Below the pieces are notes generated by a model that worked only from the letters and a program-made list of their open reading frames with translations, had not been told where the DNA came from and ran no database searches. A stretch of 64,000 bases of DNA from Agapanthus africanus. Lineage: Eukaryota; Streptophyta; Magnoliopsida; Asparagales; Amaryllidaceae. Positions 34,605 to 47,933 of the stretch are shown in pieces; the stretch's first letter is position 1, and each line of letters begins with the position of its first letter. The translations under genes were made by a program, and so were the position numbers. The DNA is taken from NCBI GenBank assembly GCA_030015575.1, contig JASDDO010000028.1, forward strand, positions 22,485,154-22,549,153, written 5' to 3'.

Positions 34605-34760
34605 CTTGACCCATTAGGCATAACGCATGAGGTAATAATTTAGTCTCCAGAGTGAGAGGCCCCAAGTTCGATTCTCGGAAAGGGTCACGTCAAAAACAAA
34701 TATGGCACCCTCGGATGGAATGGTTTAAAATGGTTAATAGCCAGCTGACAAAAACATAAT
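34605..34760 (+). mobile_element. Possible tRNA-derived SINE
   Basis: GAGGCCCCAAGTTCGATTCTCGG (about 34656-34678) contains a good pol III B box (GTTCGATTC). The preceding 50 bases (GCATAACGCATGAGGTAA) are a plausible but weak A-box region, with typical SINE spacing. I found no clear tail or target duplication, so the limits are guesses. Confidence 0.4.
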
Positions 34761-35169
34761 CCTACATAAAACATTGAATATTATTTATAACAAACCAAAA
34801 TTACAGAAACTAGAAAGGAATATAATAAAAAATAAAATCCAGCCAGGTACTCATTTTAGAAGTGACTAACCAGAGATATTTCATCTTGCAAATCTCAAGA
34901 AGGAAAAGGAAAAGAAAAGCAAAAGGTGAATCATGTTTTAATATAAAACTTGCCACTTGATTAGTTTGTTAACTATCTCATGGGTCCACACAAAATATGG
35001 GGCAAAACCTTCTCAAAAATAGCATTGGTATGTTTTATTCAAATGTTAAAAGGTTTTTGTTGTGGATTCTGTAGAAAATATCTGTTTTAAATCTCTTCAA
35101 AACTATATATTGTACATGGGTAAGGTTTGATAAATAAAATATGGATCTAGGCCAAGGGATATTGTTGAT
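34761..35169. other. AT-rich DNA, nothing recognised
   Basis: No protein-like ORF, transposon terminus or RNA gene is seen here. The same holds for about 35400-35837, where a short open stretch beginning MLINLAYEWTLPELEEDEEG (near 35633) has no clear splice context. Confidence 0.5.
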
Positions 35170-35171
35170 AA

Positions 35172-35400
35172 AAAAAATTATCCAACAAATTGGGACCGTT
35201 CAACGCTAACCGATTCTTTAAGAAGAAGTTAAAATCCAACGGTTCTTATTTAACCGCTACTTAAAATAGCAGTTAATATCAAAAGTTAATTTATCCAACA
35301 AATCTGGACCGCGCAAACTCAACCACTAATTTAGGAAGCGGTTAAGATCCAACGGGTCTTATTTAACCATCACTTAAAGCAGCGGTTGAAAATAAATATC
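35172..35400. repeat. Degenerate tandem dimer, about 115 bp per unit
   Basis: Both units start TTATCCAACAAA and contain GGACCG, AAGATCCAACGG or AAAATCCAACGG, TCTTATTTAACC and a self-complementary AACCGCTACTTAAAATAGC-like part. Roughly 75-80 percent alike by eye. Probably part of a DNA transposon end that I cannot place. Confidence 0.6.
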
Positions 35401-35837
35401 AAATCGCTACTTAAGTAATTTTTTTTCTAGCGGTTGAGCAATATATCACATATCGATTTTTGAACCATAAAGATCTCCAGAACATTTTGCATCTTTCTAA
35501 ACGAAGTTTTTCGAAGTGATTTCTCGATTTCGGAACCCTAGCTTCCGCCAGAGCACGTCTACAACTTCCTTAAAGAAGTTTTCCAAAATGTTTGTGGTAA
35601 ATTTTTTACTTCTAAGTTTACATATGCTACCATGTTGATTAATCTAGCATATGAGTGGACTCTTCCTGAATTAGAAGAAGATGAAGAAGGAATAGTAAAG
35701 AAAACAGACGAATATCAATGCTTAAAAAACTATTATTACAATCGATTTAAAAACTCCTGAAAGCAAAAATGTTGAGTTTATATCGTTAACTTGTGAAGTA
35801 AATGTAAAAATGTTCTGTCTCCTAAAATTAGTCCTGA

Positions 35838-38186
35838 TGTAACACCCTAACACGATCGTACGTTATTTAACGTTATTAATTAATATTTTGAATTTTTTTT
35901 TATTTATTATTTGGGTTATGATTGATTTGAATAGTATATGTGTTTATCGGATTCGACTCGCTTACGTGAGACCCGTTATAGTACAAGAGAATCTTTTATT
36001 AATATTTATTCGTAGACTAATCCATATAAATCTTAAATAACAGATATATAATATTTAAATTATATGTAAATATTTTCTAGTAGCTATAAGTTAGGGATAT
36101 TTTCATATATTAATTGTTATCAAGTTATTTAAAAATCTCTTGGTGTTATATTGACATTTATCTATTACAGGTAAATCTCAAACCTGCTAGATACCATATA
36201 TATATAGATTATAGTAGAATATTTATTTTAACCCTTAGATTATGGTTTAAATGGGCTACATATGTATATATTATTTCTAATATATTTTCAGTAAAATTTA
36301 GTAAAAACAGATCGAAGATTGGTAATATCTTTTATTATATTATTGGTTATATATAAACTTTATACACACATACACACACACACACACACACTATTTAATA
36401 TATATAGATTTATATTTTTCCTTTACAAAACTATCTCTCTCTCTGCTCACAAATCTCTTTCTCTCTCCCTCGCATCTCTTCTCTCACTCTACATCTCTCT
36501 CCCGCTCTCTTTACCACTTCTTCCTCTCTTCCTCTTAGCTGTCACAATCTTCTTCCCGTATCCGATCATATTGCCTTCAACTCCTCACCGACGTCGCCAC
36601 CTCCTGCACCTCTTTTGCAGTCCTCAAAAAACTCAACCCCTGACCTCACCTCCCTCACAATCTCAACCGCACTCATCTCCTCGCCGTCACTTCGTCACAC
36701 CCGAGCACCAATCCCCTCATCGTCTCCCTTCGCCCTCACCAATCAACTCCCTTCACCACCACCTCAACCCATCACTGCAGATCACATTCCTCGCCTCTAA
36801 GCCGAGCATCACCATCGCCATCATCGCCTCCTACCCATCATCGCCTCCTACCCATCACCTGCACATTCTTCTTTATCTTCTACCGTCGCCTCCATCACCT
36901 CACAGCCGAGTCCCCATCACCAGTGTCTTCATTGACCACCATCGCCGTCTCCAATTATCCAGCTGCAAACCCCAACTCCAGCAGTCCCAGATTCGCCAGC
37001 AACCTCCTCTGCGATCGCCAGCACCCACCTTTTCCGAGACAACCATCAACATAAGTTCAGATCTCATAGCCGAGCCTTCGAGTTTCGAGTTGCTTCGTAT
37101 TTGCCGCCGTTCGGTGTTCACTTGTGTTCATATCTGTATTCGTCGTGATCGAGGCAAGTTTATACATGCTATAGTCTACATAATATCTATATACGTATAT
37201 TATCATAATATTATTTATTACTACTACTATACTGTTACATCTATCCAATCCGTATATCGTTAATTAATAATAATAACAAGCTTTATAATTTGCAGTTTAT
37301 AACATTATGTAAATTATATCTATAACTAGAAACTATACAAACTATTCTAATTGGCCCAAATTGGTAAATCGAAGCGTAGGTATTAATATGATCTGTTCGC
37401 ACAATGTTATCATAAGTAAACACTTCATTTAATTGAATACACTACCTTGACATGCTTATAACCCGTCATCCTGTTATAGATAGTGATATCTTGCTTGTAC
37501 CTATTTACTTGTAATATTTACCGATGCCAACAATTCTAACTTGTTGTCTTGATGGACCTGACCTGTTGGGTAGATAGATATAACTTGTATCTGCCTGCTA
37601 CTGTGTTGGTATTAAGTAGATATTACTCATACCAAATTTTGAAAATGAAACCTGGGGAAATGCGGAAATCAAAAGTGTAACTAAAGTGTAATTTAAAAGG
37701 ATATTACATGTTTCCATGGTCATGGGGGATAACAGAACAAAATCATTTTTGATTCATATATCTTGATCCGTGATCCCGGTGGGTAACGGGATATATACTT
37801 TTGAGTTACATGGAGGAGTGCATTCATTAGTTTCAAACACCTGTAATATAGTTATACTAGAAACACAGAATTTAGGATACACATGACATACCTATAGCCT
37901 GCTGTTATAACACCTGTGATTGTTTTGTTTATACCCATACCTTCTTTTGCATGGGACATCATATATAGCACACTGTTCAGTTTATTATTATTATTATTAT
38001 TATGATATTTATGACGCACTGGCGCTTGGGTTTTGTATGACTCAGTTCCTTTAATCTTATCGCAAGAAGATCGAGAATATTTTGACAGGAAAGTTGAGCA
38101 ATAAAGAGCATTCTACTTATTTAGTTTATTGATATTTTAGATTTGTTATCAAGTTATGCTTTTGTCGCTGTGATCCCATAAGGAAC
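35838..38186 (+). mobile_element. Truncated gypsy-type LTR
   Basis: Starts TGTAACACCC, a common plant gypsy LTR start. It has an AC microsatellite and TATA-like text (36348-36391), a long pyrimidine-rich leader (about 36430-36540), Ser/Pro/His-coding CT-rich DNA that is probably only low complexity, and a TTA run (37983-38003). The 3' end is missing because another LTR starts at 38187. No internal coding is attached, so it may be a solo LTR remnant. Confidence 0.6.
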
Positions 38187-39287
38187 TGTTGGGGTTTGCT
38201 TAGCACCTAGACTGGATTTTGGCAAGCATCTAACATGCTACTATAAATATTTGAGGTGCTAATCAAAACCGGCTTAGGAATCGAACTAGAAATTTAGGGT
38301 AACACAACAAATATCACATACAAGAATGAGTCTAACACTAAGAGAGGAGAAATACAACCTTTGTAGACCTCCTCTCCTTGACTCCTTGGATCAACTTGGT
38401 ATTTAAACAGATCCGCTTGAAACCTTCGAAGTCTACGACAATCCACCACGGAGTCGCTTGGTTCAAGCTCCTAGCATCACTTGATCTAGGTGAAAGTGAA
38501 GCAAACAATCTACACTAGTGGGCTAGACTAATATAGATTGATGATGTGGGCTGTAATCTCACTTAAAAACCTTTCCTTTTATTTTTCTTCACTCTCTTTT
38601 GAAGAGATAGAGAGCTTGGAGAAAGAAGGAGGAGGAGATGGCTTAGCTAGAGCTCAAGTATGAACTAATTCCAAATAATAATGAGAATAAAGAATATATG
38701 AGAAAGTCACACTCACCCATAACCATGGTGAATAAATATCTAGATATTTTTGTTAGTGTGTTATTAAGCTAATTAGAAATTAAACCACGGTTTGTGTTGT
38801 GGTCAACTCAAGAAGAGTGTAAAAGAAAAGCAACCATGATTTAATTTCATACTTCTTTTTCTCAATAACAAAAATTTATAAATATTTATTCCATGTGAGT
38901 CTTGCATAGCCATCTCCAATGTATCATCAACCATAACACATGTATGCATGCATGTGTGCATACATATCAATATATACATACATGCATGCATGCATACACA
39001 TATAAAAGAAAAGGTTTTAATGAATGAGTTAATGGTCATTGATATTAAATCAATACTTGATTTAATAATCCGGTCATATCACATATGACCCGACCAATAG
39101 AAAACGCCAGATTAAAATACGGTATCAAATACACGCATTTAATCAAGCTCTCGCACATATCCGTATATGCACCCTACATCGTTTCGCCTGAACTAGGAAA
39201 CCCTTTTGTAAGACTCTAAGACTCGTCAATACGCTAGCAGTAGGCAGTGATCATATCACATACCCATAAACCGTCGGCAGCACTAGC
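38187..39287 (-). mobile_element. Copia LTR fragment, family of the 3337-5252 LTR
   Basis: Read on the - strand, the part from 39287 leftward resembles 4270-4500: both carry GTGCTGCC/GTGCCGCT, ACTGCC, GAGTCTTAGAGTC/GAGTCTTTAGAGTC and GGCGAAACGAT/GGAGAAACGAT. It ends CCCCAACA at 38187. It was cut by the Tat-like LTR that starts at 39288. Broken and without coding. Confidence 0.7.
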
Positions 39288-41779
39288 TGTTGTTTCCCCC
39301 AATCAGAGCAAGGCTCTGTTTGAATTTCAAAAATTCAAATTTTGAAGCAACGCTTCAGATCTCTTGCGCTGCGCGCAACGCGCTATGTGTCAAAAGCATA
39401 TACGCCAGCGCAGCGCCCAAGGCAGCGCGCCCAATCAGAGCAAAGCTCTATTAAAACAAAAATTAAGGAAGCAAAGTTTCAGTGGCGCAAGCGCTGCGCT
39501 GCGCGACATGTGTCAGCGCATTCGCTTTTGCGCAAGCACTGCGCTGCGCGACACATGTCAGCGCAGTTGCGCAAGCGCAGTTGCACTGCGCGACACGTGT
39601 CAGCGCAGTTGCGCAAGCCCAGTTGCGCTGCGTTGTGCGCTGCGTGACACGTGTCACGGGCTGGGGCATTTGCGCCAAACAGAATTAAAATTTTAAAGAA
39701 ATCTTTCTGTTCTTGTTAAAACAAGAAGATTTTCTTCTGTAAAACAGAAGACCTTGGATCAAAGATCCAACAGTGGGGAAAATTCACCAAATCACTCAGA
39801 GAAAGATCTCTTTAATAAATTTAACTAATTTATGGGCACTATATAAAGGACCCTAGACTTTAATTCAAAAAGAGGAACATCATCATTGAGAACTCTGAAG
39901 AATTGGAGAGAATTCCTCAAGAACCAAAAAGGTAAAAAAAACCTTTAGAAAAAAGAGAAAATTCTCTTATGAACAGACCATTGATCTGAGAAGAAGATCA
40001 ATGATCTTCAATAAAAAGAAAAATAAATAATAAAAGTGCTTTGCACTTTCTGATGAACCATTGGTTCTTTGAAAACAAGAAAAACTTGTTTTCTTTGATT
40101 TAAAATCGATCAAAAGATAAAACAGTGCTCTGCACTTGCAAAAATTGCACTGTTGCGCTCCTGTGTTGGCGCAAGCCACCAGGGAACACCATGAGCCAGC
40201 AGCGCAACAGCGCAGCGCACTGACACAGCGCACTGCGCTGTTGCGCTCCTCAGATTGTGACACGTGTCACCACCATATGAGTTTGCGCCTTGCGCTCCTT
40301 AATTGGCGCAAAGCACCTGACAAGCCACGTGGGGCACTGTCAGAGTATTGAATGCAATGCATTATTGAAAGGGCAGAGCCCAATAAAAAGGTCTATCAGA
40401 CCAAAATAAAAATCCTATGCATTATTTAAAGGGCAGAGCCCAATTAAAGGACCAAATAAAAAGGGCAGAGCCCAGTTAAAAAGGTCTAAATTGCCTAAAA
40501 CAGATGTTGTGCATCATTTAAGGGGCAGAGCCAAAACAAAGGCCTAACAGGCCAAATGCAGATAAAAATGTTGAACATTTCAACTGGACTTAGCCCAATC
40601 ATGGCCGTAAGTCCTCAAATTAAATTGAGTGAGCACGACTGCTCTCTTAAATCAATTTACATCCGGTTCAAGGGTACATCTCCGAACTCCTCTGACCCCT
40701 ATCATTGTAATCCTTCAACGACGTCAGAGAGGTGACGGGTCCCGACGGCCACGAAAATGGACCCCCACGTCCCTAAACTGGAACATGGACCACCACGTCC
40801 CTAAACTAGAACATGGACCACCACGTCCCTAAACTGGCGATGGACCACCACGTCCCTAAACTGGAACATGGACCACCACGTCCCTAAACTGGAACATGGA
40901 CCGTAATGTCCTTAAACTACCTATGGACCCCCATGTCCCCAAACTAGAACCCGGACCACTATGTCCCTAAATTGGAACAACAGAGCCCCCAAACACTCTT
41001 TTGTCGGATCTAAACGATCCCGTTTAAGTCGATCTTAGCCTCAAATACGGCTAATGTATTCTTAAACCTTCAAACAGACTTTATTCCCAAATTGGACTAT
41101 AAACCCCCTAACCAACTTCGGTTCAAGGGTACATCTCTGAACTCCTCTGACACATGTCGTTGTAATCCTTCAACGACGTCAGAGAGGTGACGGGTCCCGA
41201 TGACCACACACATTAAACGGACCACTATGTCCTTAAACTGGAACAATAGAGCCCTAAAATGCTCTTCCGTTAAGTTGATCTTAGTCTCAAATCAGACTAA
41301 CGTATCCTTAACGAACGTTTAAGTTGATCTTAGCCTCAAAAATGGCTAACGTGTCCTTAAACCAAAACCCCAAAACCCAAATCTAAGAAAATACGGATTT
41401 TAAGTAATCCACGTCCTACGGGCGACGAAATAAATAGTCTCCGTATACAATCCACGGGCAACCACAAACAAAACAAACACCCACGACACGAAGTGAAATT
41501 CTGGAGAAGAAGAAAGTGGCTACCGCGATGCGGTAGCGTAATTAACTGTAGGGGCTTGCACCTGCAGGGAAGAGCGTCCCCACAATAAAAAAACCTCCAG
41601 CGAGGGGGAATCTGACGAAGTCTGCTACATCGGCCGCATCCGTCTAAACCTTCGATACACGGTGCCATAAATCAACTTGGCATCTTCGGAGAGGTAAACG
41701 AATAAAACCATATAGCATCTACCCCGAATCTCAGGCTAGACGTCCTCACGTCGTCTCCGCCGCCATTCAGAGGGGAACA
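39288..41779 (+). repeat. 5' LTR of the second Tat-like element
   Basis: 2492 bp. A GC-rich array (about 39360-39665) carries GACACGTGTC palindromes and ends upstream of a TATA box (TATATAAAGGACC near 39841). Repeated GGGCAGAGCCCA blocks (40370-40560), a 27-bp array (40755-40985) and a 78-bp duplication (40668-40745 and 41122-41200) follow. Confidence 0.85.
40755..40985. repeat. 27-bp tandem array in the LTR
   Basis: About eight copies of a unit like ACATGGACCACCACGTCCCT, ending TAAACTGGA, each holding ACCACCACGT. The flanks carry degenerate copies (GACCGTAATGTCC). Confidence 0.9.
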
Positions 41780-41780
41780 G

Positions 41781-41800
41781 ATTCTGGCACGCCCGGTGGG
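41781..41800 (+). other. Primer-binding-site region of the second Tat-like element
   Basis: TTCTGGCACGCCCGGTGGGA starts just after the LTR end at 41779 and matches the site after 22221. Confidence 0.7.
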
Positions 41801-41929
41801 ACCTCTTCCTCTTTCCACTCCACACTTCGTGTGTCGTGTTCGCGAACAAATCGCGGTTTGCTGTGGTTGCCTGTGGATTCGAGATACTAAGATTTAGTGT
41901 CTTACTCCGTGCAGAAAACAGAAGATCAA

Positions 41930-44478
41930 TGGCTTCGAACTGCACCACCTGCAGCTGCAACTCTCGCTCCGTCCTTGCTGGAGGAGTGACTTATGGGTCC
42001 CAAGCGGTCTTCCTTTTCAAGATGCTAGTGGAGCAAGTAACTCAAGCCACCACTGGACTATTCTTCGGGACCATGCTCCCACCGATGAGCTTCAATTCCC
42101 CAATGGCATCACAAGAAGCTCTAAAGAAATCGGTCTTTGATCGACTTACCCCTGCCGTGGCCCCTCTCAACGGGTCGCCCAACTTCAATACTTCAGTTCT
42201 CAACAAGCTGGGCCAGACGTCTACAAGCCTGCGGTACCCGAAACTGCCATCCCAAAACGGATAGCCATCCCAGCTCAAGCGGATGAAATCAAGGCTTCTC
42301 CTTCCAAGAAGTCAGTTTCTACAAGAATGGTCATTCCGATTGCTACTCCAGTCGAGGTCCTCAAAGCTGCTTCCCCTGCCCAGAGGGGGCACGAAAAAGT
42401 CACCCTTATAACTGAAACAACTCCATCCGCAAGACACGCTCGACGTCGACACTGGTGCCGAGTAAGGAAGGCTGGGGGCAATTCCCCCTTTGGGATAACT
42501 CCGCCAGCTCTAACGGTGGGGATCGATGCTGCTGTTCCAACCAGGAACAGCTTTAAATTACTGAACTCGATGCGCAGAAACTCTCCTACTGCGGTGTTGA
42601 AGCGAACTCCTTCACCTGCGGAGAATGCTCCAGAGAAGAAGCTAGAGCAGCCCCCTCAACGGCCGTCCTCTAAAATTTACAGGGTCTGGCGACAGGTCCA
42701 GGAGTCGGTGATTGATGAAAACTATCTCCACCGACAGAAAAGACGGAGGTTCGGCAAGAGAAAGATTACTCTGTAAGGCCAGAAGAAGAAACAGCTACTC
42801 GGGTGCCCACTACAACGGCCCCCTCAACTCCAATCACTCAAAAGAAAAGGAGGCCGCAAAAAGCCCCGTGAACATGGCGAAGCATAAAAGCGCTGAACAC
42901 AAACGCCCCAAGTCTGGGGGCATGGTGGTGCACACTGTTTATATAGCTGCCTGAAAGGAGGAAAGCCGTGCTTCTACGGGTCACCGACCGCTCACCCGAT
43001 CCGTGACAAAAGCCCGGGAGCAACAACAGAAGGTTCAGGAAATGATGACTGTGATGGCCGCACTCACTGGGCCAAAAGAAAGCTCTGAAACGTCCTCGGA
43101 TGAGCGTCAAGAATAAGAAACTGACGCTGAGTTTCTTCGCCGGATATTGGAAAAGAAGGATAAAGAGGCTGCGGAACAAGCAGCCAGCATAAAGAAAATG
43201 GCCCTCCTGTTCCAGGACATGGTGGGCATAATGATCCAACAAGATCCTCCTGCTGAAGATCCTCCGATCGTCCTTGAAGACGACAGGGGAGAAACGTCAA
43301 ATCCTCCACCGGCTCTGTCAACAGCCAAGGAGGAGGCGATCTCCAAAGCTGACCTGGACGAATATATAGCTCAGCAAATCCGGGTTCATCAGGCGACTGA
43401 AGCAGCCGGTCAGGTCGTAAGAACCGGACGACCCTATCCAAGCTGGTATGACCAAATCAGTTATCCGCCGGGATATACGATCCCTAAGTTCCATGTATAT
43501 AAAGGGATAGGGAATCCGCATCAGCATGTCACTCAATTCAGGGCCTTATGCGGGAATACTAGAGGCGATATCAAATTGTTGCTACGCCAATTCGTTGGCA
43601 GCTTAGCAGAAACAGCCTTTGAATGGTATTCAGAGCTACCTAATGACTCTGTCAAAACATTTGCGGAGATGGATTTACTGTTTACACAAAGATTTGCAAG
43701 CGCTAGTGAGCGCACCCCGATCACCGCATTGATCAACGCCAGGGTAAGGCCAGGCGAAACATGGGTCCAATACGCAACACGATGGCGAAACCTATGGTCA
43801 AAATGCGAACAACGCATAGAAGAGGCACCTGCGGTAGGCATGTTTGTGGGCACTCTTGATCCGCAAGCGACCATCTCGCAATTCATGATGTTCTTCAGGC
43901 CGACCACCTTCCAGGTATTGATCGACAAATTAGCCCATATGGACCAGATGGGCCATGGACCGTCTCCTCTAAAACCCGAGTCTCGAAATGAGAAAGGAAA
44001 AGGGAAAGCGATCGTTGTCGCCAATGCTCAACAATAGCCGAGCAACTCAAAACCAGTCGTTCACCAAAACAACGTGCGTCCATGCCCATCCCTCAAAGAG
44101 AGGCTAGGACGTCCTTCCTCGTTTCCTCAAAATAAAACGAGAAGACTGTATGAGCTGGCAGTGCTCAACAGACTCATCAATCTGCCGAGTCCAAAGCATC
44201 TGTCGCAGCCAGGCGATCTTAATAATCCCAATTATTGCCCTTACCACCAAACGGTAAGTCACCCGATCGAGAATTGTTTTGTCTTTAAGGGATGGATCGA
44301 GGATCAATACCTACGAGGCAAGTTCGCACTGTCTGAAAGCTGGAAGGTGAACCCACCACAGCCGCACTCTCCAAAGAAGACGGACACGCCGAGGGCAGCT
44401 TGTTCTTTCGTCGAGGACGAAAACGATGGAGAAAATTCATCAAATGGATCCAAAGACTACGTAGCGACTTGTCATGTG
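41930..44478 (+). other. Gag region of the second Tat-like element
   Basis: Variable N-terminal part (about 41930-43100), a Lys/Glu/Ala-rich coiled part (about 43147-43350), the conserved capsid-like part (43430-43960) and the C-terminal CPYHQ...NCFVFKGW signature (44238-44300). Looks broken in a few places. Confidence 0.85.
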
Positions 44479-46659
44479 ATTTCTCATTCACTGACGAACT
44501 ATAACCCTATACTAGTTTCCAAATATTTCTGTACTTAAACTGTGACAATATTTGGATCGGAGTGCGACTCTGGACTGCAGTCCAGAGCGACTTTGTTAAC
44601 TGTGTGCTGTCCCGTAATGGGTACCACACTGTTTTCTTAACTCGTAGGTTGCAGAACTCCACTGTTTATTAAAGGTGAATCCGTTAGCTAGACAACACAA
44701 GTGGTTTCATCCTATTTCGTTATCATTTGTTATTTAATCTGTAATTTAATAGATGTGGACGTATAACAGTCCCAACAGAATCAGAATTGACATACTAATA
44801 TTAAACAGTGTATATCTCCTGACGTACAGACGCGATTGAAGATCCGTCTATTGCTTTGAAAACCATACTGAAAACCCTAGATTTCATTCAACTATAGCGT
44901 CGCTAAAATCTGATCCCAACAAGGATTAAATTGCGTTGCGAAACGGACTTTCGATTCTGAAACAGGATTTCCAGCTGTGAACGCTTAAAATGAAATATCC
45001 ATAATTAGTGATCTTGAAACCCGATTGGCATGAAACCAAATTCTCTGGATAGATAACTGAACATACTATTTATTTCCCGTTCATCGTTTCGCTAAACTAT
45101 ACACGTATGAATCATGATAAATTGTGCAAGTGGTAGATTACTGATTTATGACATCATAATCATGCTTTACATACTGTTTACGTGTTATATCATACATATG
45201 TCACTGCATTGATAACCTAGTGATAATGTGCATTACCCAGTGTTAGGAATTAGTGATGATTGTAGCAAGTACGTAAGTGTTCGTGCATGAGTGAATAAGT
45301 GAAAGTGACACGTACTTGTACACAATCAGTGAACCTTATTATTCTATTACATTGTCGACGTCTGTGGGACGCGTGTACGTGTGACTATAAGTAGTATGGG
45401 ACACTTATGGAAGCTCTTGCATGGGTGTCACAGATAAGGCACCAGACACTACCATTTATCTTGAGTATTAGTCGGGACGTGCTTGATGGAGATCCTGTCT
45501 CCAGTTCTCGTGCAGACTTGTCACAGACCGGCTGGTATTTGAGGTTATGGTTAGCGTTTTGATGTAGACCACGAGGTGTGGGGTAGTTTGAGTGTGAGTT
45601 CAACAGAATCTCGGGAGTCCCATGCCGGCTTATATATATGGAGATATATGGAGATTTATAGGGTACATGATTATTACCGTGATTTACATGTTGGGCCCGT
45701 GGTCCCTTGCCCTTGGGTTCTACCCTTGGGTGGAAGACACTAGCGAGTGGTTGACTCTCACACTTGGACTGACGATAGGCTTAGTGACCTGTACAGTGAG
45801 ACTTAGAGACTGATAGGGATGATAGCATCGATATATATACTTACTGTGTTGACATACTTGGCATATCATTCTACTGCTTTTACTGTTCCATTGCATTGAT
45901 TACTGCATGTTCATACCTATACCGTCACTGATTTACTGTTATATATATTATCAATGTTAGAGTTGTCAAATGAATTTATATATTATATTGCTATTATGTC
46001 GCTCTGACGACCTGAGTATGCATGCTCAGTGTGAGGAGAGGATTTAGCCTGGACCAGGACCAGACGCATATCATGGACACCTTGATCAGCTATCCAAAGT
46101 TATACTCTTTTGTTTCCATCAGGTCAGTTCTTTATATTGTTTCGTTTCAGTTACTACATTTCTCATTGCCTGCGCATTATTTACTGATTACCATGTAAAG
46201 CTAGAAGCCGAAGTGTGACTATGGCAGAATATATCCTTGACCGTAGGAGCATGGCTGGCCTTGTCAACCCCTCGTATTCTGTATTTTAGGAAGCGGGGTG
46301 TGACATGGTTTAGTTGGTATCAGAGCCCAGGTTTTGCTTCGATCAGGATTGCAGTTTTCCGTGTATAACTCGACAATCTAAGACATCCCTCGGTCTAGAT
46401 TGTAAGCTTGATATCCTTGATCCATATTCACATTGAGTCTTCTGCTATCCATTCGCTAGGGTTTCGGGTGACTTAGCAAGGTTACGTGGTTGCAATTGCA
46501 CTACCGTACTCTGTTTAAGTGACTTAGAATCCTACAGTTGATTTCCACTTGTAATGAATTTCATCACATCTGATATTCTTGAATCTTTGTCCAATCCTTA
46601 TTATATTTGATTCTTATAGCTTGTGCCTTATATCATCTTCAAAATTATTGTTTCAGGAT

Positions 46660-47074
46660 CATGTCTTCCAAGGACTCTTCCTCTATCTCCACTCCCCAGA
46701 ATCAGGCCATTGAGATTCTGAGTGTACTGCAAGGTCTGAAGAAAGCCCAGGAGCGAATGAACGACTTGTTAACTGAAGGACTGAGAAGGCAAGTGAATCA
46801 GGCACCAGCGGGAGTCTTAAATTGTAAAGGGATCCTTGTTAGACGAGGAAAAGAGAAGAAGATGAAGCGCCAATTTGTTTCCCAGCAACAGAAGCAGCAG
46901 AGGACCCAATGTTGTGGGTACTGTAAGAGGCTAGAATATCTTCAGAGGGATTGTCGCCGCACCCAAGGGAAATATCTGATTTGCGGATCCAGCGAACATC
47001 TTATCAACGGTTGCCCAAAAAGGAAAGAGCTACAAGGGGGAGACTCATTCACACTCTCCACTTCTGCCAAGTGA
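46660..47074 (+). other. Gag-like ORF with Cys-rich knuckle region
   Basis: Begins MSSKDSSSIS and has a helical stretch (EILSVLQGLKKAQERMNDLL), basic text, then CGYCKRLEYLQRDC and LICGSSEHLINGCPK, which resemble retroelement zinc knuckles. Too short for a full gag. A fossil or a reduced gag. Confidence 0.6.
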
Positions 47075-47534
47075 TGATTATTGCATATTTCAAACTTCGA
47101 GGATAAAGCGGACCCAACACAGGATTCAACTCGCGTGACGAGAATGCAGCGGTCTAACAATCAAAGAAGAATTTTCATGTTTTCTACTTTCTACTTTCAG
47201 TAATAATGTTGTCATCCTCTTATAAATATTTCTTTCCGTTTGAAATCTTGTATCCGTCAAACTTTTAGTTGAATGCAATAAAACTTGAATCGTAATATAT
47301 GTATCATTCTCTTGTCCTTCCCCTTATTCATACTATTCATTATCACAGCATTTTAATCTTGATTTTTCAGATCCTGCCACCGCATATCTTTCTATATTTC
47401 GTACACTTAGCTATTTTCTTGATGTATTCCACAGTCTAATCATGACTCCTTCCTTTCAGGCCATGGCCCATCCTGGAGCAGCGCCGCATTTGGATGAGAA
47501 TGCATAGTCATGCGTTTCCTTAAACCGTCCGCTG

Positions 47535-47933
47535 ATGAGTTCTGACGATGAGATCAACGGTCCCCAGGTCATTGGCGAAAACAGCGATTCCAAAGACGAA
47601 GGAGCAGCCGCCCCAGAGTTTGACATGATAGGCGATTCCGACGAAGAGGAAGGAGACCCTGAAGAGAACCTGATAGAGGAAGATCCTGAGGAAGACCCGA
47701 TAGAAGAAAATCCAGTAGAGGAAAATCCCATAGAAGAGAAACTAGAAGAAGAGAATCACATGGAATCAGACCTCGATGAAGAACCTCCAGTCGAGGAAGA
47801 AAGACCAGAAGAACACGACCCTGCTGTGGAAGAACTCCCAATGGCGATCCCTGCGAGGCGCTATGGAAATGGACGTCTCTACCTGAGCACGCGAGCCTAC
47901 CGTAACCTGCTGAATCTCCACAACCGCGACTGA
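47535..47933 (+). other. Acidic ORF of the pol-less element
   Basis: 132 codons starting MSSDDEINGPQ. The middle is an almost unbroken Glu/Pro/Asp tract with EEDPIEENPVEE-type repeats. It ends ARRYGNGRLYLSTRAYRNLL. It lies after the knuckle ORF and before the LTR fragment. Function unknown. The C-terminal part does not look random. Confidence 0.5.

Larger units (their letters stand above)
39288..44478 (+). mobile_element. Tat-like Ty3/gypsy element, 5' LTR and gag only
   Basis: LTR 39288-41779 (TGTTGTTT to GGGAACA), the same primer-site string as the element at 22222, then gag. Gag is recognised by FHVYKGIGNPHQHVTQFRAL, EWYSELPNDSVKTFAEMDL and YATRWRNLWSKCE (43490-43820) and by CPYHQTVSHPIENCFVFKGW (about 44238-44300). 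The sequence leaves this family near 44478, at TCHVI. No pol or 3' LTR is present on this side. A few breaks are visible. Its gag core is better preserved than that of the element at 20661. Confidence 0.88.

Noticed and set aside
36319-37263. 314-codon + strand ORF, Ser/Pro/His/Leu-rich
   Set aside because: It runs through an AC microsatellite and CT-rich leader DNA of an LTR. The composition follows the base bias and no domain is visible.
44539-44560. LTR start at TGTGACAATATTTGG
   Set aside because: No matching target duplication beside 48423 (TAGAG follows there), so the start was left open.
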